Source: Ustilaginoidea virens (taxonomy: Eukaryota; Ascomycota; Sordariomycetes; Hypocreales; Clavicipitaceae). From it: a DNA stretch of 64,000 nucleotides. Below are positions 37,431 to 48,460 of this stretch, piece by piece (the first letter of the stretch is position 1; every line of letters begins with the position of its first letter). The notes under the pieces are model-generated. The model worked only from the letters and a program-made list of their open reading frames with translations. It was not told the DNA's origin and made no database searches. The stretch is taken from contig NC_057320.1 of assembly GCF_000687475.1 (NCBI RefSeq), positions 2,976,001-3,040,000 of the forward strand, written 5' to 3'. Made by a program: the position numbers and the translations under genes.

Positions 37431-38157
37431 TGTTGAAATCAGCGCCTTTTTAGCTATATTTTGGTACTGGTCTCACCACCATACGACGTTTCTGCGTTGA
37501 GATATCGCGGTGGCTATACCAGGCGCTATAGTGGGGCACAGCGCCCCATAACGCCGATTACAGTGGGCCATAGCGCCGGTCACGGCACCGGCACAGCGCC
37601 CCACAGCCGGCCACAGCGGCCGGTCACAGCGGGCCACAGGGCCCACAACAGGCGGCGCATTTCTACGGGATTACTAAATGGGCAAACCTTACTAATACCA
37701 GCACTTTCGGCCTTCTACATACAGTCACCCGCTACACCGGTCATTTACGGCAGACCGATATAGGGCTTCCGGCCCGTACGGCAGGCTGTTATAGGGCATC
37801 CGGCACACCGCTATAAGCTACTGGGCTTGGTTGGGTATACACTAGGTAGGATATTAGGCACAGACTGGGCACGGTTGGGCAGACCGACTTTTCGTCGGGT
37901 TTTTCGCTATTTTTGCGGTTTTTCATTATTTTCAACCACTTTTTCAAGATGGTAGAAATATGCCCAAAATTCCCTCTTTCTAGCTAGAATAGTCACCAAC
38001 AATTAGAATCAGATTTCCCTGATATCTTTGCTCTGGTCAAACCCCGTATATGCGTTTTTAATCTTTAACCAGCTTGTTTTATTCTGCAATGCCTTGTACG
38101 CCACTGTCGGTACTTAGTATACTTTCCAACAGTGTTCTGAGTAACCATTTTGCAACA
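37431..38157 (+). repeat. 3' LTR of copia C (727 bp)
   Basis: TGTTGAAATC to TTTTGCAACA, then the GATAA duplication. The TG start is intact here but changed to TA in the 5' LTR. Confidence 0.93.
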
Positions 38158-38162
38158 GATAA

Positions 38163-38950
38163 CTACTACGCCCTTTAGTTAAAGGCGTAGTAGGCATTAA
38201 CTGCTTACAGTAGGGGGAAGGTAGCAGTAGCAGCGGTAGTAGTAGGGGGGAGTATTACTCCTAGGGTGACCTAAAAGGCGCTAGACCTTAAGGAGCGCAA
38301 GATAAAAGCATTAGAGGGCATCTAGGCCGTATTAAAGCTATTCGTCTTTTAAAGGCAAAAGAGGGCGGTAAAAGGGGAGGGGGAGAGGGGGGAAAAAGAG
38401 GGGGGCTACTACAGGGGCCGGCAGGGGAGGGGGAAGGGGGGGGGGAGGGGGGCTTTAATATTAATATTATAGCTTTAGAGTAGCTAAGAATTAATCGTAT
38501 TTATCTGCCTATTATATCTCTTCTTTCCTATATTGGGATATTATTATTAGATATTAGGGGTAGTATCGGGCGGTTAGGGTCGGCCTAGTGCCTCTATAGG
38601 GGTAGGTCGCTAAAGTAATTAAGTAAGCTAGAACTAATCGAAGCGGTTAAGGCTAAAGATCTAGTATATAAGTCGGCAGGTAAGGCTTAGCTTATTAAGG
38701 GTAATAAAGATCCTTTAGCAGTCTTAAAAGAGGCTTAGGCCGGTCTTATATAACTATTAGCGCTATCGTCTATATTTTAGGCAAGAGAGGATTAGGTAAT
38801 AATAGTCTTTAAGGGCCTCCCTATATCAGCAGAAAGGCAAAGGTATAATAAGGACTTAATGCTAATAGAGGAAGGAGTTTAATCCGATCTTTTCTATACG
38901 AAATTAAATAAATACGGCCAATTTATATTTAAGGAGGCTATTATAGAGCT
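38163..38950. other. LINE G, region after RT; coding unclear
   Basis: Lies between the RT C-terminal part and copia C. It contains long G-rich tracts (about 38360-38455). A plus-strand reading at about 38660-38990 has protein-like composition (DLVYKSAGKA, GLPISAERQRYNKDLMLIEE) but is broken and unrecognised, and it is antisense to the LINE. Not enough to call a gene. Confidence 0.35.
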
Positions 38951-41950
38951 AAATTATTATAGCTATAGATTAGAAATCTAGGGCCCTCTCTGCCGCTATA
39001 GGCCTATACTATTACTATCTTGCTCTTACGGCGGCTTAGTATTTAGACTACTTAGTAAGCCACTCTTTTGCTAGATATTCCTTAGCTATTAGCTACTATA
39101 GGTCGAGTTCTAAAAACGGGATATATATCTAGGGTCCTTTATAATCGCTTTACTAATAGTATTAGAGTATCACTACTACCGCAGCAAAAGTATAATTAAT
39201 TCGCTTAGCTATCCTAGTCTTTACCATTCTTTCTAAAAATCGCTAGTAGATATAGTTTAGGTATAAATCGATAGGTAGTATAACTGCCTTAGTCTTAAGG
39301 ATATCTATTAGTATAGCCTTAAAGGCCTTAATAATAATTCGAAAGCAAAATAATTATTCTATAGTTAATAATTTTGCAATACCTTTCGCTACCCTGCCGG
39401 GGGCAATAGGGGTATATTAAACTCCCACGCTAAAGGCAATAATAATGCGAATAACCTATATATAGATTAATCGGGCCTCCCTATATTAATATCCCTATAT
39501 AGAAGCCGCTATTACTATAAGGGCGAGTCGCTACCGCTTAAGCTTTTTAGCTATTTTTATGCGGTATTTACGCTACTAAAGTTTTCGGTAGATTTTAACC
39601 CCTAAGAAATAGGCATACTACTTTAACTGAATTATTATAGTCCTAAATCGGACTAATATCTTATCTGCCTTATAGGCGTATATAAAATAGATAAGCTTAT
39701 TCTTCTTTAGGTTGAAATTAAGCCTAGCTTACTTAGACTACTCTTTATAGATTATTTATACCTTTTCGAGTAGGGTTTAGGTCTCCTTTATACTCCTCCT
39801 ATATGCTATAATATTAGTATTATCTATAAACCCTAGGGTAATAATAGAGGCTACTTCTTTAAGCCTTTTATAGAATAGTATAATATAGACTAAAAAAAGG
39901 ATAAAAAAGAAGGGAGACCCTTATAAGACCCCGGCAGTAATAAATAGGTTATCGGTTAATTTACCCTTAAAGTAAATTTATACTATATAAAAGTCGGTAA
40001 AGCCGTAGACCTATACTGCAATCTATAGCGGCAATCCTTTTTTTAAAAGTAGGTAAATAAGTCGAATATAATTTACTATATTAAAGGCTGCAGATATATT
40101 AAGCTAAAGGAGTGAAGCGATCCTACTATAGTGCTATACTATACAAACTATTTCCATAAAAGTACTAAGGGCTATATCTATAGAATGATTAACTCTATTT
40201 CCTATCTAAAGATCTAAAAGTAGGTTGCCCTCCTTAAGGGCGGTAGTAAGCTAATATACTACTATAGCTTCTAGGACTTTACTAGTTAGGTTAAGTAAAG
40301 ATATCGGTCTCTAGCCTCCTATTTTAAAGTATTCCTCTAGTTTCTTTCCCAGCTTTTTTAATATAATTATATAGGCCTCTTAGAATTAAGCCGGATAATA
40401 CTTAATATAGTAGGACTTATTAAGAAGGTGGGTAAAAGCTATAATTAAAGGGGGGCCATATGCCTTAAGGAATCCTATAGATAGCCTATCCGGTCTAAAG
40501 GCCTTCTAGCTAACTATATAGTAAAGGGCGGTATAGACCTTTTCGTATATAAATCTTTTATACGGCGGGAACTCTATATTAGCAAATTAGGGGAAGGTCG
40601 GGTCTAGTATATCTTTAAATATTATATAGGACTAAAGGAAGAAATGTTAAGCAAGGACCTATACTTTTTCGCTATATATAGTTGCTAAGGGGTAGCTAAA
40701 GCTAGCGCATTTAAATAGTAGGATCTCCTTAGACTCGGGGGGGAGGCTACTATATAGTTTAGCCTATCATTCTAGGGACTAAAGGTCTGTATTCTATACT
40801 ATAGCTTTCCTTAATGCCTCTCTCTAGGAGTATTATCGCTCTTCTTATATAACCTAGATTTAGGTAGCTCCTGCATCTTAGGCAGCCCTATAGTTTTTAA
40901 GGGTATAGTATACTACTTACTTCTAGTACGCTTTCTTTATAGCAGTAGCGGCTATTTTTATACGGTTATTCCACTATAGTTCTATAGCAGGGGCTCTAGG
41001 GGTTTTCTTTAGGGCTATAATATCTATAATTTCTTAGAGTTAGTAAATAAGCTATTTAGTATATACGTCTATTTCTTTAGGAGAGTTAAGCGGGGCTGTA
41101 ATAGCGGCAGGTATAAGGCGGTTTTTAGCTTCTGCCTAAATAAGGTATCGGTCGAGGGATTTCTAGCTATTTTTTAGGTAAGCTTTAGCGGCTTATAGGT
41201 TGCCGGTATCGATATAGATAAGCTATAAGATATAGTCAGACCCATTAAGGTCTATATTGCCGAGATACTTAATAATAAGATCTTATATAACCTAGGCATA
41301 GTCTATAGTGCTATTTCTTTTATTTAGCGCTCGCTATATAATTTCGCTATAGGGGGTCGCTAGGCCGAATCTCTACCGCATTATAAGGTTAAAAAGGGTA
41401 TTAATACTAGGTAAGGTTCTATCCAGGCTATCCTATAAGGGATAGTATATATTAAACTTCCCGACGAATACACTTTAAGGTCGGGGCAAAAGCCTTATAA
41501 GGTCTATAAGGGGGGTAGTCCAGTTATATTTATAGCCTAGGGAGTAGATAGAATAAATATCGGTTTCAAAAAGGCAGACCTTATACTAATTAGGTCCTTT
41601 CTTAGTAGTCTATATACTAAGACCGTGCCGCTTATAGATATATATCGCCACTCGTCTCCTATAAGCTGCTAATATATACTTATTAAGGCTCGGGCTTAAT
41701 AGGACACGGCTAAGCATAATAGGTTCTTAAATCGCTATAACATTAGGTTCGCTTTAGTAGTAAAGCGCTATTTATATAAAAGAGGTTTTCTTCTATATAT
41801 TCTAGTAAAAGACTAATATTATACGGATAGGTATATAGGGGTCGGTAGCAGCGGTATATCAATAATTATAGCAGAGGCAGAGGTTAGGGCTAGAGCAGGT
41901 ATAAGCTCTAAGGCCAATAGGGTCCTAGTCTATCCTAGCATTAAGACTAG
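38950..41950 (-). pseudogene. LINE G ORF2 remnant: reverse transcriptase
   Basis: Element-sense reading around 39560-39840 gives LGFIDNTNIIAYRRS (the LINE box FxDDTN, one Asp changed to Asn), LNFNLKKNKLIYFIY and YAYFLGVKIYRKL. Further on (39150-39550): the thumb region with EARLIYI*VIR and IIKAFKAI, and a DLYLN motif typical of Tad/I-like elements. The stretch at about 41000-41950 should hold the endonuclease, but no catalytic motif was read there with confidence. Closed by RIP-type stops. Confidence 0.8.
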
Positions 41951-42199
41951 TTATAAGAACGCAGTAAAGATATAGTTTAGTCTAGCATTAAATATTCCTC
42001 TAGAGATAGAGCCCCCTCGGCTAAGGCAGCAGCTATATTTATATAGGGAGGATCCTCTTAAGATAATATGCTTAATCGGTTCCCTTAGGGATAAGGTGCT
42101 AGCTACTCTATATCGGTTCTATTCCGCAATAGGAGTAGTATTTATAGATATTACAGGAGGCGCTATAAAGAGCCTAGGTCGGCTAGCATAAGAATTCCT

Positions 42200-43250
42200 A
42201 GCTGACTCTTACTATTCGTTCGAAGTTCTATAGAGGCGGGACCACGCCAGGTGCGGGCCTTTATAATTAAGGCATGCGCCGCATCGGCCGCACCATAGGG
42301 CCGCTACATAATAGGCCGCGATATGTCTAAACTTAAAGCAGTTATAGCACTATTTAGGGTATAAGGCGTCATTATAAGGTTCAGCTTCGAATATCTCTAC
42401 CTAGTAGATAATACCAGACTTATAGAGCTTATTGGCAAGGTCAATAGAGTTTACGCCTATAATTAGGGGCGCACGTATAGCAGTCCCATATAGGCGGCAG
42501 GGGGAGGCTCTAATAAAGCCTTCTCTATTCGCTTTAGTAAGATTTCGGTAGATTTCTTCAATTGCGATATTCGCTATATAGCTAATAAGGAAATTCTTAA
42601 TAATAAGACTAAATAAGCATTAGTTTAATTCTACCTTTTACCTAAAGGCGGGTCGGACCTAGGTCGTATCGGCAATAAGACTTTTTGCTATTTCTTCTAT
42701 AAAGGTGACAATAATATCGCCGCTATATAGCCTATATACCGCGACCGCGGCATTCCTAGTAGTAGCTCTATTAACAGCATTTATAATTTCGACCGGTATT
42801 TAGTTGTATAGGACCTTGCTAATACTATTGCCTTTAATTAAAATTTCCCTATAGATATATAGCGGGACCGGAAGGAGAGCGATAGTATATTAGGGTGGTA
42901 TAGTAGTGGCGGTATATCCTCGTGCCGCAATATTTGCCTAGGTGGTAGCTAGCGCCTATTTCGGGATATCCTAGAGGGCTGATTTAATAGCTTTTTCGAT
43001 AGTCTTCAAAATTGTATTAGTAAGGGTACCGATAGGGTCCGGGATAGCCTTACCGTAGGCCGCATCGGCCACAATTTCTATAATTTCTCGCACTCATCCT
43101 AGCACCGCTAAGGGGATATAATCCTAAAGCTTTTTTATCGATTCTTTAATTATAACAGCAGTAGGTTGCTTCCGCTCCTAGGCAGGCTCGGTTTCAGTCT
43201 AATTACACTATATACTATTTACGATCGTAGTGGTAGGGTTATGGCGGCTG
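42200..43250 (-). pseudogene. LINE G ORF1 remnant with zinc knuckles
   Basis: Element-sense reading includes AVNRATTRNAAVAVYRLYSG and GDIIVTFIEEIAKSLIADTT, then QCYNCFKFRHIAAY followed by CGRCGACLNYKGPH (about 42250-42370), a pair of CCHC-like knuckles as in Tad-type ORF1 nucleic-acid chaperones. Several stops interrupt it. Confidence 0.75.
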
Positions 43251-43466
43251 TATATAATGCCGCCCCTATTCCCTCTGTCGATATTTATTACTTCGTTCGC
43301 GCCCGCTGTGCCTATTCTTTAGATGCGATATGCTATAGGTAAGGGGGGTAAACAGACGAGAGGAAGCGATTAGGATTATCAGAATTGATTTTAGAGGCGG
43401 TTCCATGCCGCTACCTAGGTGCGGGCGAAATCGCGAAGAGTTTTTTATACTTACTTTAGATAATAT

Positions 43467-46400
43467 ACTATTAAAGTAATAGTCTTATTATAGGAGTTAG
43501 AAGGTTGTATTCTTCCCTAGGTGCCTTATAGTAGGGGAGTTATAGTATTATTAGATTACTATAATTATTAGCGGCTTAAACGAAAAGAGCTAAACCCGGC
43601 CTTAATAGAGTAGCGCTCTATAAGTATTTAGGGTATAATCTGCGATCTACTTTCTAATCTTCGCCTCTATAGGGAATTATTATTCTCTATTTACTATAGC
43701 CTTCTACTAAGCCTAATATAGTTTATCTTCGGCTATAGCCTAATCCTAAAGTGCCTATAGGTATATATTGGTAAAGACTTAAGAGCTGTTAGGTAGGGAG
43801 ATTCTAATCGATAAAGCCGCTATTAGTATATCCTCTATTATATCTAGGGCTATAGTTAGCCGATCTCCTATTAGGTCTAGCTAGACCTCTATCGGGTCTG
43901 CCTCTATAGTAGAGATAGATAGTAGTTAAAGGATTTAGTTAAACCTTAGAGCTATACTATCTGCTTTTTACTCTTATTATAAGAGTGCATTAGGGTATTA
44001 GGCCTATAAGCCGGGCTAGTACTAAAAGTAGAAGTTAAAAAGGGCTAACGTTTTAACTTATCGCGCTTAATATTCTAATATCTCCTTTAGTTAGGCGAAA
44101 TATTTAAGGTTCTTATAGTCTATAAGAATTATAAATAGAGTAGTAATAAAATAGAGTTTAATTAATTATACCTTAAGACATAAGATAATAGTAAGCAGCT
44201 CCTTATCGTAGATAGTATAATTCCGTTTAGCTTTTATAAGCTATACTAAATAGTATGCGATTAGGTAAAGTATTTTATCCTCCCTAATTTAAAAAAGGCA
44301 GCTACTAATAATTATACTAAAGCTATCTGCCTTAAAGATCGTTTCTTTCTTAGAGTCTTATTAGGCGAGGATTAAATATAAGATAAAGTACTATTTAAAT
44401 ACTTAAAAAGCCTTTTCTTCCTCTTTAAATTATTAAAAGGGGATACCCTTTTGTATTAATCGAACTAGGGGCTTAGCTAAATAAGAGAAATTCAAGATAA
44501 AATCGTAATAGAAGTTTATAAACCCTAAAAAGCTTTAGATGCCTTATAATTTCATAGGGGCTTTTTACTCTTAGATCGCCTTAATCTTCTTAAGGTTTAG
44601 GCAGATCTCCTTTCTTACTATTATAATATAGCTAAGGTAGTAGACCTCTTTTACTATAAAATTATATTTATTTAGGTCTAAATTTAAGCTAGTATTTTAT
44701 AGGCACCGAAGGATAACCTTAATGCAGTCTATATATTCCTTCTATAAGCCTCCGGTATAGACTAAAATATTATCTAGATAAATAGTAGTAAAATCCCCTA
44801 ATAAGTCCCCTAAGGCCCTATTAATATAATGCTAAAATATTATAAGGGCCTTAGTTAGGCTAAAGGGGGTTACTAACTATTTAAAAAGACTAAAATAGGT
44901 CTAGAATATAATTAGGTATTTATCGCCCTCGGCGATATAGATTTTATAGAATGCGGTATGGATATCTACCTTTATAAACTACTTCGCCTAAGATAAGGAG
45001 TATAGTATCTCCTTAATTAAAGGAAGGGGGTATTAGTCTTATATTATAACCTTATTTAGGGCTTAATAGTCTACGCAAAAATGCTATCTATTGCTTACCT
45101 TTCTTACGAATAGAATTAATGCCGCTACTAATAAGGAGCTTATGTAGATCTACCTTTTATTTATAAGGTTTATTACCTATCTCCGAATCTTAAATAGCTA
45201 GTCCTATGGTATATTATATAGCGGTCCCTATAGGAGGTCGGGTGGCCCCCTATTTAGGGTCGGTTTAAGCTTAATATAGTAATCTAGTATACTCTAGTAT
45301 AGTAGGAGGCTAGAAGCTTTTGCCTTATTAAAAAAGTTAGTGAAGTCCTAAAGCTCTAGTAATAGGGTCTATAGCTAGGCTAGAGGGGAAGCTAAATCCT
45401 AATACAGTAAGAGTATAATGCAGAGGATATATATAAGCTCCTATAGGCTTATAAGGAAGAAGGAGGTTAAATTATCTTAAGTGCGTATTATGCATTATAG
45501 TATACTATAAAAGACTAATCTAAGAATATTAATTATAGCGGGCCTAGAGGATCGAGTGGTTAATTCCTTTATAAGTAGGCTATTAGTGGCTCTAATTCTT
45601 AATTAATACTATTTCGCCTATAGTTCGATATTATAGTACTCTATCTAAGGTAACCTTAGGATAATATCGCAGGTAAGGCCCGGGATGATATATAGTATTA
45701 TAGCTAATAGCTATCTATTGATATTAATATCGATATAAATAGTATAAATAATTAAAGGGGTAGTCTATTATTCTCCCGATTGATTCTTTATATCTATTAT
45801 AATCCTAAGTTTCCTATAAGATAGTAGGCAGATAGGCTAAAGTTTTAACTTTTAGATAGTTCTTTTGCTTATCGTACTATAGCAGTTATAATTAAAATTA
45901 ATTAGGGTATTAATAAAGGTAGAATTATTATATAATATTAGGACTAAAAAGGGGTATCTATCTATACGGTCTTTAATATTATTAATCTCCTTTATATAGT
46001 ATTCCTATCGTAATCTAGCTAGGGGCTGGGTGCGTTTTTTAAGCCCTTTTGCGAGACTCGGCTTAAGGGCTAATCTTTCCCCTAGGAATTACTATTATTG
46101 CTATCTCTAAGCTCGGCGATTTATAAGGCTTTTATAGCCTTTAGGTCTATAGAAGCTATAGTTATCTTTAGTAGAGGCTAGGCCGGCCTTAGCTTATATT
46201 CTAGCATTTTATAGCCGGTATCCCTATATTAGGTATAAAGTGATTTCTAATAGTACTCTTTAAGGATCTCTTTTAAAACCTATACTATCCTTTTAGTAAA
46301 TAACTTCTTTTTACCCTTCGAACCTAGCTTATTAATGCCTATTATAGGCGTATTACTATCCTTATCCCGAGCGGTTGCCTATAGGTCTTAGGCATTATCA

Positions 46401-47321
46401 TTATAATTCCAGTAAAGATCTATATAGCGTTTTGTAGTAAGGCTTATCTTTAGGTCGATAGCGATTTTATAGTACTATATAACGGCCGCATTATAATCCT
46501 TATAGGAGACCTTTAGGCCGATAATCTTTTCTAATATATAAGGGTTAAAGGCGGATTAAAGTATTTTTAGCTTTACTGACTTAAGCTAATTAAGCCCCTT
46601 TACTAATACTAATTTTTCCTTAAAGTATATAAAAAAGGCTAAAAAGGGTTCTTTCGGCATCTAATAGAAGGTATATTTAAGCTTAGTAATCGCATATTCC
46701 TCCCGATATAGATCCTTAAAAAGTTACTATAGGTAATTAAAGAAGGCTATAGGGCGGTAATAGAAGGCCGCGCTATTCTTAAAGAATACTATAATTTAGG
46801 ATTAGACTATAGCCAAGAGGTTCTAATAGATAAATATCTATTAGGTCTTATCGTTATTAATAAAGTTTCAATCGATCTCTAACTTATATTTTATAAAGGT
46901 CTTCTATACGGTAAATATAGCCTTTTTGCTATTAAAGGATTCTTTGACCGGTATTGGCTTATATTTTTATTAGGTTTCCTTTAGAATTAAGATAGAGTCG
47001 GTCTAAAATCAGTCTAGGGTCAATATAGGTACTAATAATAGTTATTACTGTATTTAGTTAATAAGAGCCTATATCTAACGCTTAGTCTGCTCGGCTTAAG
47101 CGTATATCCGGTGCTCACTCTTTTAGCTTTAGGATAGCTATTCTTAGAACCTTATATTAAGTATTTCTATTGCATTTGTAATTGACTCTAGTTATGCGGC
47201 CTATTATCGAGTGGGGGCGCATTAGGTATTATCCGAGCCTATAATATTCTATAAGGGGTCTATATCTATTATCGGCAGTTATATAAGATATAATAATAAA
47301 AGTTGAGAGAGTTTTATTAAT
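43467..47321 (-). pseudogene. F gag, RT, RNase H and start of integrase
   Basis: In element sense (right to left): the gag/protease region (about 45600-47300), where no motif was read with confidence; RT with KLLISSGINSIRKKGK near 45110 and YLDNILVYTGGL near 44760-44785 (YxDD with Asp to Asn); RNase H with TIYDKELLTIILCLK and ILIDYKNLKYF near 44110-44235; then the integrase zinc-site region ending at 43467, where LINE G interrupts it. It matches E over the RNase H and integrase part. Stops are of RIP type throughout. Confidence 0.82.
47306..47321 (-). promoter_or_regulatory. Putative self-priming primer site of chromovirus F
   Basis: In element sense the bases after the 5' LTR are ATTAATAAAACTCTCT. 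The first 12 (ATTAATAAAACT) are the exact reverse complement of AGTTTTATTAAT inside the LTR (plus strand 47371-47382; also present in the 3' LTR near 20431). No tRNA match was recognised. Tf1/sushi chromoviruses prime from the folded 5' end of their own RNA in this way. Confidence 0.6.
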
Positions 47322-47575
47322 TGTAATAGACTAGCCCTAGGGCGACTGCAAATAGGCGTTAATCGGATGTATTAATAAAACTAAGGAGGAAGGGAGAAGA
47401 GCCCGAATCGGGTCACTTCTGCAGTCTATATACATCTATATATAGCGCGGGCTAGAGCCCTAATATTGCCCTATAGGCCCGCGCGTCTACCTTATGTCAT
47501 CCGTTCTAGACTAGGCACGGGCGCAGCCCGAGCCTCAGTCAATCCATAACACGGGTATAGCCCGAGTCCGTGATA
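47322..47575 (-). repeat. 5' LTR of chromovirus F (254 bp)
   Basis: Plus reading TGTAATAGACTAG to CCGTGATA; same length as the partner at 20382-20635. Less RIP-mutated than the partner (for example it keeps GCACGGGCGCAGCCCGAGCC). The duplicated CGATA follows. Confidence 0.88.
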
Positions 47576-47577
47576 CG

Positions 47578-47800
47578 ATATAGGTATTAATGCTAATGCC
47601 TGCGTGGAATAGATAGGTTCATCTAATTCTTACGCTAGCAGAAGAGGCATATTTAGTATTATCGAACCCTTAGGATTAATGAATATCTAAATATCATCCT
47701 CTAAAGCACGCTTTTAAATGTAATTATACTAGATATCCTAATCATATCGGGACATCAGCTTAACTGCTGGTTTGGAGCTATTATTAGTAATAGTACCCAT
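47578..47800 (-). pseudogene. Element H, copia-like Gag remnant, first segment
   Basis: Starts at ATG (47798-47800) and reads MGTITNNSSKPAVKLMSRYD, then NYI*KRALEDDI*IFINPKG and NMPLLLA*ELDEP up to the insertion point of F. The frame continues without a shift at 20381. The start MSRxDxDxWxxxI..A...W.FI.P.G pattern resembles fungal copia Gag N-termini (inference). The host layer of the whole stack. Confidence 0.55.
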
Positions 47801-48100
47801 TTTCGCTAATAATGATGTTTAGGGCACGAATTGATCTGACGAAAATAGTGGTCAAGATGTCGGTTAGTTAATTTTAAAGGAAATATCGCTATTTTCCTCC
47901 TAAATAGCCTCCTTTTTGATTGATGAGGCCATACGAGTATATTAGTAATAAGGCTTTTGACGGATTCAATAGGGAACCCGGAGCTTACTCAAATAAGATC
48001 CAGAAAACAGTGGCTTCTATAGCAAAATAAAGATAACAGTTGATCTTAAGGCTAGGCCACAAGGTAAGGGATAAGAATGAGGTTTTTTTATTGTGATATT
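47801..48100. other. Compartment boundary: end of RIP-mutated DNA
   Basis: TpA-rich, CpA-poor sequence fades out here; beyond about 48000 CpA and TpG return and base composition becomes that of normal coding flanks. It is likely the 5' untranslated or LTR end of element H, but no LTR terminus or primer site was found. Confidence 0.5.
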
Positions 48101-48460
48101 TACGTAATTGCTACCATGTCAGAATGCACAGGGAAAATGCGATAATGCTTGATTGAAGGAACTAAGTCCCCTCTAAGAGACTTGTGTTCCCAGCTATTTA
48201 TAGTGGGATAGGGGGTACCCCTAAGGGCTTACTGATCCAGGGGGAACTCTGCACATCCTACCTCGGATATGACAGATATCCACATTACAGACAGCCAATT
48301 TCCCTCCGACACCAAGTCAGTTCTTATCTTATCAGCAACACCTCTCGGATTTTTTTTTCTGTTTTTCTTCTTACTCTGGCCCCTGACCGACCATCTGGGG
48401 GAACTTGGTAACGTCGCCGACTTCTTCTCCAGCTAGACTCATCCGGACAGTTATTTAAAA
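48101..48460 (+). promoter_or_regulatory. MAK11 upstream region
   Basis: About 360 bp between the repeat block and the MAK11 start codon. It has a T-rich stretch (48348-48366) and C/T-rich segments common in fungal promoters. A 75-codon open frame (48184-48411) has no recognisable features and is not called. No distinct TATA box was identified. Confidence 0.35.

Larger units (their letters stand above)
30635..38157 (+). mobile_element. Copia C: complete RIP-degraded copia element, TSD GATAA
   Basis: 7523 bp with two 727-bp LTRs (30635-31361 and 37431-38157), flanked by GATAA at 30630-30634 and 38158-38162. Primer site 31362-31377, gag-pol frame 31644-37355, purine tract AATCAAAGGGGG at 37419-37430. 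Inserted in the 3' part of LINE G. Confidence 0.95.
29386..43451 (-). mobile_element. LINE G: Tad-like non-LTR element, TSD of 15 bp, split by copia C
   Basis: Bounded by TACTTTAGATAATAT at 29371-29385 and 43452-43466, a 15-bp target duplication inside the F integrase. Its 3' end (left) is a (TAA)n-type tail, seen on the plus strand as TATTATTATTATTAA (29386-29400), as in I-type LINEs. Without copia C the element is about 6.5 kb and looks full length: ORF1 with a zinc-knuckle region (about 42200-43250) and ORF2 with reverse transcriptase (about 39150-40700). All frames are broken by RIP-type stops. Confidence 0.88.
20382..47575 (-). mobile_element. Chromovirus F (Ty3/gypsy), full span with three nested elements
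   Basis: Two 254-bp LTRs (20382-20635 and 47322-47575) bound the element, with TSD CGATG (20377-20381) and CGATA (47576-47580). In minus orientation: 5' LTR, primer site, gag region, RT, RNase H, integrase (split by LINE G), chromodomain (split by copia B), polypurine tract, 3' LTR. Without the guests (B; G with C inside) the element is about 5.7 kb, normal for a chromovirus. It is heavily RIP-mutated and has no intact frame. Confidence 0.9.

Noticed and set aside
48184..48411. 75-codon frame upstream of MAK11
   Set aside because: No motif, lies in the promoter and next to the compartment edge.
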